Assembly: GCF_030816965.1 (NCBI RefSeq)
Contig: NZ_JAUSYQ010000002.1
Location: forward strand, 2,108,001-2,172,000
Length of the DNA stretch: 64,000 nt
Direction: 5' to 3'
From: Streptomyces canus
Lineage (GTDB): Bacteria; Actinomycetota; Actinomycetes; Streptomycetales; Streptomycetaceae
Below the pieces are notes generated by a model. That model was given only the letters and a program-made list of their open reading frames with translations. It had not been told where the DNA came from and searched no databases. Shown in pieces: positions 58,262 through 64,000 of the stretch; the first letter of the stretch is position 1, and every line of letters starts with the position of its first letter. The position numbers were made by a program, and so were the translations under genes.

Positions 58262-59247
58262 GCGATCCCGACATCTCCGTCGTGATCTGCGTGTACACCG
58301 AGGACCGCTGGGAGGACATCCTCGCGGCGGTCGCCTCGGTGCGTACGCAGTCGTACCCGGCCCTGGAGACGCTGCTGGTCGTCGACCACAATCCGGTGCT
58401 TCTGGACCGGCTGACCAAGGAGTACAAGGAAGTTCGGGAGGTCCGCGTGTTCGCCAACGCGGGCCCCCGCGGCCTGTCTGCGGGCCGCAACACGGGGATC
58501 GCCGCCTCGCGCGGCGAGGTGATCGCCTTCCTGGACGACGACGCCGTCGCCGAGCGGGACTGGCTGCGCCACTTCGCCTCGGGATACGCGGACCCGCGGG
58601 TCATGGCAGTCGGCGGCCGTACGATGCCGATCTGGGCGTCGGGGCGCCGGCCCGCCTGGTTCCCCGAGGAGTTCGACTGGGTGGTCGGCTGCACCTACAA
58701 GGGCATCCCGTCCGGTCTGGTCCGGGTGCGTAACGTCCTGGGCGGCAACGCCTCCTTCCGCCGCAGCGCCTTCGACGCCGCGGGCGGCTTCGCCACCGGC
58801 ATCGGACGGGACGGCGACAAACGCCCGCTGGGCTGCGAGGAGACGGAGCTGTGCATCCGGCTGAGCCGGGCCAGACCGGACGCGGTCCTGCTGATCGACG
58901 ACCGGGCGGTGATCCACCACCGGGTGCCCGAGGCGCGCGAGCACTTCGGGTACTTCCGCACGCGCGCGTACGCGGAGGGCCTGTCGAAGGCGCTCGTGGC
59001 CCGAAGTGTCGGTGCGGACAAGGGACTTGAGTCCGAGCGCCGGTACGCCACCCGGGTGCTGCCGGCCGGGGTGGTGCGCGGGCTGCGGGACGCCGCGCTG
59101 TCCCGGCCGGGGGGCGCCGGGCGGGCGGGCGCGATCGTCGCCGGGGTGCTCACCGCGGCCGGCGGGTATGTGGTCGGCGCCGTCCGGGCGCGGCGGGGCG
59201 GAGCCACGTTCACGGTCGCGGACATCGAGAGGGAGAGAGATGGCTGA
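58258..59247 (+). CDS. GT2 glycosyltransferase (TTG start)
   Basis: The 329-residue GT2 enzyme shows DISVVICVYTEDRWEDILAAVASVRTQSYPALETLLVVDHNP, then GLSAGRNTGIAASRGEVIAFLDDDAVAERDWL, whose DDD contains the metal-binding DxD. RNVLGGNASFRRSAFDAAGGF..CEETELCIRLSRARP carries the acceptor-side E-E pair. It transfers a sugar to a growing chain. TTG 58258 starts within a TTGA overlap of the previous stop, with GGAGAGG upstream. A C-terminal basic hydrophobic tail may touch the membrane. Confidence 0.92.
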   Translation: MSDPDISVVICVYTEDRWEDILAAVASVRTQSYPALETLLVVDHNPVLLDRLTKEYKEVREVRVFANAGPRGLSAGRNTGIAASRGEVIAFLDDDAVAERDWLRHFASGYADPRVMAVGGRTMPIWASGRRPAWFPEEFDWVVGCTYKGIPSGLVRVRNVLGGNASFRRSAFDAAGGFATGIGRDGDKRPLGCEETELCIRLSRARPDAVLLIDDRAVIHHRVPEAREHFGYFRTRAYAEGLSKALVARSVGADKGLESERRYATRVLPAGVVRGLRDAALSRPGGAGRAGAIVAGVLTAAGGYVVGAVRARRGGATFTVADIERERDG

Positions 59248-60040
59248 GCCGCCCGTACCGATCCTCATGTACCACGCGGTCGCCACCGACCCGAACGCCG
59301 CCACCCGCGCGCTGTCGGTGTCCCCGGAGGCCTTCGCCCGGCAGATGGAGATCGTCGCCGAGTCGGGGCTCATGCCGGTCAGGACCGCCGACCTCGCCGC
59401 CCGTTGGCGCGACGGCCGGCCGCTGCCCGCGCGGCCCGTCCTGATCACCTTCGACGACGGCTACGAAGGCGTCCACCGCCACGCCCTGCCCGTGCTCGCC
59501 AAGCACGGCTTCACGGCCACGGTGTTCGTCTCCACCGGCTGGATCCGGGGTGCGTACGACACGGGCGGCGGCCTGGACACCATGCTGGACTGGGACCAGG
59601 TCCGCGAACTGGCCGCGGCGGACGTCGAGATCGGCGGCCACACCCACACGCACCCAGAGCTCGATCAGCTCGACGACAGCGCGCTGCGCCACGAGCTGAT
59701 CCACTCCAGGGAGATCGTCACCGACGAACTCGGCACCGCGCCGGCCTCGCTCGCCTACCCGTACGGCTACTCCAGCCGCCGGGTGCGCGAGGCGGTACGC
59801 GAGACGGGGTACGGCCAGGCGCTCGCCGTGAACAACGGCCTGGCGCGCCGGAGCCAGGGGCCGTATGCGCTCACCCGCCTCACCGTGCGCCGCAGCACCA
59901 CGGCCGAGGAGTTCGAGCGGCTCGTCCAGGGCCGTGCGATCGCCCGGGACTTCGCCAGGGACCGTGCCCTCACCAAGGGGTACGCGTTGGTCCGAAGAGC
60001 ACGACAGGTCCGCCGGAAGGTCTCCCGTTCCCGTGTCTGA
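59240..60040 (+). CDS. Polysaccharide deacetylase (CE4)
   Basis: The 266-residue NodB-homology protein has PVPILMYHAVATD, the catalytic TFDDGYEG (D-D), EIGGHTHTHPELDQL (HxxxH zinc ligands), and DELGTAPASLAYPYGYSSRRVREAVRETGYGQALAV. It removes acetyl from N-acetylhexosamine residues of an exopolysaccharide or cell-wall glycan. It lacks a signal peptide and may act on lipid-linked precursors in the cytosol or be exported otherwise. ATG 59240 overlaps the GT2 stop by 8 bp; GGGAGAGAG precedes it. Confidence 0.92.
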   Translation: MAEPPVPILMYHAVATDPNAATRALSVSPEAFARQMEIVAESGLMPVRTADLAARWRDGRPLPARPVLITFDDGYEGVHRHALPVLAKHGFTATVFVSTGWIRGAYDTGGGLDTMLDWDQVRELAAADVEIGGHTHTHPELDQLDDSALRHELIHSREIVTDELGTAPASLAYPYGYSSRRVREAVRETGYGQALAVNNGLARRSQGPYALTRLTVRRSTTAEEFERLVQGRAIARDFARDRALTKGYALVRRARQVRRKVSRSRV

Positions 60041-63000
60041 CACGACGACCACGACCGAGCCCGAGTCGACCGCGGCGAAGGCGCCCGAGCAGTCGGGGCG
60101 CCGTATCCGTCTGCCCGGCCTCGGCAGGGGCGCGGGAGGCGGCAACCAGCTGTTCCGCAACGCCTACGCCCTGATGCTCAACACCGGTGTCTCCGCGGTG
60201 CTGGGCCTCGGCTTCTGGCTGGCGGCGGCCCGCTACTACTCCGAGTCGGCGGTCGGCCAGGGCTCCGCCGCGATCGCCGCGATGAAACTCCTCGCGGGAC
60301 TGACCGCGGTGACACTGACCGGGGCGCTGGCCCGCTTCATACCGGTCGCGGGCCGCGCCACCGGGCGCCTCATCGCCCGTACGTACGCGGGCAGTTCGGT
60401 GGTCGTGGCGATCGCCGCGGCCGTCTTCCTGCTCACCCTGGACATGTGGGGGCCGTCGTACCGCTTCCTGCACGGGACGGTGAACGGCCTCGGCTTCATC
60501 GCCGCCGTCATCGCCTGGAACGTGCTCACCCTCCAGGACGGGGTGCTGACCGGGCTGCGCAGTGCGCTGTGGGTGCCGGTCGGCAACACCGTGTTCTCCG
60601 CGGTGAAGCTGGGACTCCTGGTCGCGTTCGCGGTGGCGATCCCGACGGCCGGTGTCTTCGTGTCATGGGTCACGGCGATCGCCGTCTCGGTGCTGCCGCT
60701 GGGCTGGATGGTGTTCCGGCGCCTGGCGCCGCGCCATGTGAAGGCCACCGAGGACCATGCGAAGCCGCCCTCCCTCAGGGAGATCGGGCGTTTCCTCGCG
60801 GGCGACTACACCGGCTCGCTGTTCTCGCTCGCCGTGGTCTACCTGGTCCCGGTGATCGTGGCCTCCCAGGTCAGCTCCCAGGACAACGCGTACTTCTACA
60901 TCACCACGACGATCGGCGGCACCTGCAACCTGCTCGCCATCAACATGGGCGCCTCGCTGACCGTCGAGGGCTCGCACGACCCGTCACGCCTGGCCGCCAA
61001 CACCCGTGCCGCGCTGAAGCGGATGGCGCGGATCATGCTGCCGGTGGCCGGCGTCCTGTTCTTCGGGGCGCCCTGGATCCTCGGTGTGTTCGGATCGGGC
61101 TACGCGGACGCGGCCACCCCGCTGCTGCGCTGGTTCGCCGTCGGCGCGGTGCTCCGGGTCGTCATGGAGACGTACTTCGCGGTGCTGCGCGCACAGAGCC
61201 GCACCTCCGGACTCGCCTGGATGCAGGGCCTGTTGTGTCTGATGGTGCTCGGCCTGACGCTGCTGCTCCTGCCCCGCATGGGGCTGACCGGAGCGGGCGT
61301 CGCCGAGATCTCCTCGCTCGCGGTGATCGTCGCGATCGCCGCGCCCAAGCTGTACCGGACGATCCGGCACGCACCGGCCCCCGAGGTCCCCGCGAGCGCG
61401 GCTCCCGACGGCGACCTCGCCGACCTCGGGGCGCGTGAGGCACCGGCCGCCGGTCGCACCCGCCGCCCCGGCTGGGCGCTCGACCAGGACACCCTCGCGC
61501 TGGGCATCCACGTCGACTTCGACCACCAGGAACGCCGTCCCGACGTACGCCCGGGTCCCGGCACCCCGCCCACGGGCACGCCCGTGCCGGGTGTGACGCG
61601 CGACCGGCCGACGTGGGCGCTGCAGAAGCCGCCCGACCTGGGGCTGCCGGTGGAGATGGGGGTCCCCCCGCTCGAGCGAATGCGAGAGTGGGGGAGGGAA
61701 CCGGGCTCCGAATCCTCCCTCGGGCCGTCCGAGGCGGAGGTGGACGCGCCGTTCGAGGTGGCCTTCGACGCGGGCAAGGAGGTCGACGTACCGGAGGAGC
61801 CCGCCGTACCGGAGGAGGCGCCACAGTCGGCGGAGCCGCCGCGGCCCCTGTCCTGGCGGGAGCGGCTGCAACCCACCTGGCTCGGGGTGTTCCTCGGCTG
61901 CCTGCTGGCCGTCGCGCTGCTGCTGTACTGGGTGCCGGCCCTCGGCCTGGGCGAGGCCGACCTGGACCGGATGGGCGGGCTCGGGCTGATCTCGATCCTG
62001 CCGCTGCCCACGCTGGTCGGCGCGGCGCTCCTGGTCGTGGTCTTCGCCTCGCTGCTCTGGCTGGGCCGTGAGCACAAGGCGCTGCTGCTGATCACACTGG
62101 TGGCGACCGTGTTCTCGCTGCACGCGCTGCCCGCGGTGATCGAGGCCGAGCCGCGGTTCGCGACGGCCTGGCAGCACCTCGGGTTCATCGACTACATCGA
62201 CCGGACCGGCTCCGCGGTGCCCGACCTGGACGCCCGCTGGAGCTGGCCGGGCTTCTTCGCGGCGGCCGCGTTCGTGGCGCAGGCCTGTGGGGTCACGGAC
62301 TTCACCGAGGTCATCCGCTGGTGGCCGACGGCGATCCAACTCCTCTACCTGGTACCGATGTTCCTGCTCGTACGGCACATGCGGGCGAGCTGGCGGGCCA
62401 AGTGGACCGGCATCTGGATCTTCGTGCTCAGCGGCTGGGTCGGCCAGGACTACTTCTCCCCGCAGGGCTTCACCTATCTGCTGTATCTGGTGTTCGTGGC
62501 GGTCCTGCTCGTCTGGTTCCGCGCCCCGCGCGTGATCTGGACGAAACGGCGGCCCGGCGAGGCCGAGGTCGAACCCACGAACCGCCGCCAACGGGCCGTC
62601 CTGCTCACGGTGTTGGTCGGTCTGTTCGCGGCGAGCGTGCCCGCCCACCAGCTCACCCCGTTCGTGATGCTCGGCGTGCTGGCGGCGCTCGTCCTGATCG
62701 GGCGCAGCGAACTGCGCGGCCTGCCCATCCTGTTCGCCGTCATGGTGGCCGCCTGGATCGGCTGGATGGCCGAGCCGTACTGGTCGGGACATTTCGACGA
62801 CCTGTTCGGCGGGGTCGGCGGGGTCGGCGGCAATGTGTCCTCGTCGGTCTCCGGCCGTATCGAGGGCGGCAGTTCGACCCACAAGCTGGTCCTGTACGTG
62901 CGCGTGCTGCTGGCGGGCGGGGTCATGGCCCTTGCCTGTTACGGCTGGTGGCGGCGGCGCGACCACAAGTACCGGGAAGCCGCGCTGCTCGTCCTCACCT

Positions 63001-63881
63001 TCGTGCCGTTCCTCGGCTTCGGCATGCAGTCGTACGGCGGCGAGATGGCCCTGCGGGTCTTCATGTTCGCCCTGCCGGGCGCCGGACTGCTCGCCGCGCT
63101 GGCGCTCTTCCCGCGCACCGGGGTCACCGCGAAGGAGCGCGAGAAGGACCGGGTCAGCCTCGCCCCCGTGGCCGCGCTCATGGCGGGTCTGCTGCTCGTC
63201 GGCGGCTTCCTCGTGGCCCGGTGGGGCAACGAGCCGTTCGAGCGGATCCAGCCCGGCGAGGTCGCCGCCATGGACTACGTCTACGCGCACGACGATCCGA
63301 CGGTCCGGGTGCTGTGGTTGTCCAACGACACGCTCGACAACGTGACACCGGCGATGCCGTGGGGCGCGAAGGACATGGAGAAGGTGTCCTACGTGCCGAC
63401 GCCGGCGCCGACCGACCCGGTGCTGGTGTCCGGGCTGGTGAAGTCGCTGAAGGACGCGGGCCCGAACTCGTATCTGATGGTCAACGTCAGCCAGGTCACG
63501 TATCTGCGTCTGGACGTGGGCTATTCGAGGACGTGGGAGCCGAGGCTGCTCGACAACCTCGACGGCCGCAAGGAGCTCAAGCGGGTCCTCACCAACGACG
63601 ACGTGACCATGTACGCCCTGCGGGACCAGCCCGCGGGGAAGGTCGCGAAGGCCGATCCCGGGCCGATCGGGCCGCAGGTGACCTGGACGCCCTGGTCGGT
63701 GGTGGGGGCGCTGGCGGCACTGGCGCTGATCCTGTTGCTCTCGGCCCGTGAGGTGGTGCGGGTCGCGGTGCGGCCGGGCGTACGGCAGCTGCGGTGGCTG
63801 CAGAGCAGCTTCTGGTTCGCGCTGCCGCTGCTCGCGGTGTTCCTGGCGGCGCTGGTGCAGCGGTTCCTGACGATGAAGTGA
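60033..63881 (+). CDS. Fused Wzx-like flippase and multi-spanning glycosyltransferase-like protein
   Basis: The 1282-residue product has two parts. Residues ~30-450 form a polysaccharide flippase of the MATE-like Wzx type: NQLFRNAYALMLNTGVSAVLGLGFWLAAARYYS, GALARFIPVAGRATGRLIARTYAGSSVVVAIAAAVFLLTL, with about 12-14 helices. Residues ~605-1282 form a second multi-helix domain (GVFLGCLLAVALLLYWVPALG, AVFLAALVQRFLTMK) with a soluble C-terminal segment. This is GT-C/O-antigen-ligase-like, but I could not assign it to a family. A ~150-residue hydrophilic linker joins them and contains a Streptomyces repeat. GTG 60033 overlaps the deacetylase stop by 8 bp. Confidence 0.8.
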   Translation: MSDTTTTTEPESTAAKAPEQSGRRIRLPGLGRGAGGGNQLFRNAYALMLNTGVSAVLGLGFWLAAARYYSESAVGQGSAAIAAMKLLAGLTAVTLTGALARFIPVAGRATGRLIARTYAGSSVVVAIAAAVFLLTLDMWGPSYRFLHGTVNGLGFIAAVIAWNVLTLQDGVLTGLRSALWVPVGNTVFSAVKLGLLVAFAVAIPTAGVFVSWVTAIAVSVLPLGWMVFRRLAPRHVKATEDHAKPPSLREIGRFLAGDYTGSLFSLAVVYLVPVIVASQVSSQDNAYFYITTTIGGTCNLLAINMGASLTVEGSHDPSRLAANTRAALKRMARIMLPVAGVLFFGAPWILGVFGSGYADAATPLLRWFAVGAVLRVVMETYFAVLRAQSRTSGLAWMQGLLCLMVLGLTLLLLPRMGLTGAGVAEISSLAVIVAIAAPKLYRTIRHAPAPEVPASAAPDGDLADLGAREAPAAGRTRRPGWALDQDTLALGIHVDFDHQERRPDVRPGPGTPPTGTPVPGVTRDRPTWALQKPPDLGLPVEMGVPPLERMREWGREPGSESSLGPSEAEVDAPFEVAFDAGKEVDVPEEPAVPEEAPQSAEPPRPLSWRERLQPTWLGVFLGCLLAVALLLYWVPALGLGEADLDRMGGLGLISILPLPTLVGAALLVVVFASLLWLGREHKALLLITLVATVFSLHALPAVIEAEPRFATAWQHLGFIDYIDRTGSAVPDLDARWSWPGFFAAAAFVAQACGVTDFTEVIRWWPTAIQLLYLVPMFLLVRHMRASWRAKWTGIWIFVLSGWVGQDYFSPQGFTYLLYLVFVAVLLVWFRAPRVIWTKRRPGEAEVEPTNRRQRAVLLTVLVGLFAASVPAHQLTPFVMLGVLAALVLIGRSELRGLPILFAVMVAAWIGWMAEPYWSGHFDDLFGGVGGVGGNVSSSVSGRIEGGSSTHKLVLYVRVLLAGGVMALACYGWWRRRDHKYREAALLVLTFVPFLGFGMQSYGGEMALRVFMFALPGAGLLAALALFPRTGVTAKEREKDRVSLAPVAALMAGLLLVGGFLVARWGNEPFERIQPGEVAAMDYVYAHDDPTVRVLWLSNDTLDNVTPAMPWGAKDMEKVSYVPTPAPTDPVLVSGLVKSLKDAGPNSYLMVNVSQVTYLRLDVGYSRTWEPRLLDNLDGRKELKRVLTNDDVTMYALRDQPAGKVAKADPGPIGPQVTWTPWSVVGALAALALILLLSAREVVRVAVRPGVRQLRWLQSSFWFALPLLAVFLAALVQRFLTMK
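61658..61698 (+). repeat. REP-like palindromic repeat inside a coding sequence
   Basis: The sequence starts GGGGGTCCCCCCGCTCGAGC and ends GAGAGTGGGGGAGGG, a form of the repeat also seen at 25071. Here it lies in the hydrophilic linker of the flippase-fusion gene. It is translated as residues ~542-555 (GVPPLERMREWGRE) without breaking the frame. Confidence 0.75.
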
Positions 63882-63902
63882 CGCCCTTCGGACGTCATTC
63901 GG

Positions 63903-63937
63903 AGGTCAAGTGGCTCAGCGGGTGAGCCACTTGACCT
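63903..63937. terminator. Perfect 15-bp-stem bidirectional terminator
   Basis: AGGTCAAGTGGCTCA and TGAGCCACTTGACCT pair perfectly around GCGGG. It lies 21 bp past the flippase-fusion stop and overlaps the last codons of the convergent partial gene. Confidence 0.92.
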
Positions 63938-64000
63938 CATACGCCTGCATGTCGAACCGCTTCCCGTCGATCTGTGCGCTGATCTTCCGGTTGAGGGTGT
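63915..64000 (-). CDS. Convergent gene, C-terminal 27 residues only
   Basis: The reverse strand encodes TLNRKISAQIDGKRFDMQAYEVKWLTR followed by a TGA at 63915-63917; the gene runs off the window edge. The reading frame is open and in good codon composition. The short tail could be a secreted glycoside hydrolase or carbohydrate-binding protein, but this is a weak impression from motif style; the family is unassigned. Confidence 0.5.
   Translation of the reverse strand, partial: TLNRKISAQIDGKRFDMQAYEVKWLTR

Overview
The window is high-GC actinobacterial DNA, almost certainly a Streptomyces chromosome. GC-rich third codon positions are nearly universal, GTG and occasional TTG starts are common, and ATGA stop/start overlaps recur. 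There are many TetR regulators, a SoxR, an eukaryotic-like Ser/Thr kinase, a class F sortase, several secreted hydrolases, and one TTA (bldA-type) codon. No rRNA, tRNA, CRISPR array or intact mobile element was seen. Most of the window reads as ordinary chromosome with metabolic and accessory blocks.

Left third (1-24.8 kb). After an amino-acid permease tail and two small conserved blocks (DMT transporter; NUDIX, DUF202 pair, histidine-rich protein) comes a lipid-catabolic island. A kinase-like phosphotransferase plus acyl-CoA dehydrogenase operon (5002-7265) faces an SDR / acyl-CoA ligase / TetR operon (10331-7274). Both are preceded by the same 20-bp imperfect palindrome, so the TetR probably controls both. 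The kinase/dehydrogenase pair resembles the two halves of mammalian ACAD10/11, which suggests a hydroxy-acid degradation route. Then follow a NamZ-like muramidase, an alpha/beta hydrolase, a penicillin/AHL acylase, a BKACE (DUF849) protein, soxR, and two TetR-controlled fatty-acyl gene sets (MaoC; acyl-CoA dehydrogenase), each with visible operators. An ArsR/EamA pair and a 5'-truncated MFS gene close the block.

Middle (24.8-45 kb). An unexplained gene-free stretch with a REP-like palindrome lies beside an ALDH/ADH operon. That operon carries its own 19-bp operator, resembling the one at 21.4 kb. Next come a DUF3574 protein, a repeat-rich spacer, a sugar-type ABC ATPase, a class F sortase overlapping a putative surface substrate, an MFS and a citrate-type transporter, and a molybdopterin oxidoreductase with its TetR. 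They are followed by a lipoprotein, hmgA with a GntR regulator, an orphan type ISP specificity-domain protein, and a TetR/DrrAB-type drug-efflux unit with two operators.

Right third (45-64 kb). A SigK/RskA-like ECF sigma/anti-sigma pair is divergent from a DUF4331 / TPR / NicO-type metal-exporter set. The intergenic region holds a SigK-type promoter. A Ser/Thr kinase, an SGNH lipase and a subtilisin-like protease follow. The window ends with an apparent cell-surface polysaccharide operon: a membrane protein, a FemAB/CelD-like acyltransferase with a TTA codon, two GT2 glycosyltransferases, a polysaccharide deacetylase, and a 1282-residue fusion of a Wzx-like flippase to a multi-spanning glycosyltransferase-like domain. 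A perfect 15-bp stem terminator separates it from a convergent gene that runs off the end.
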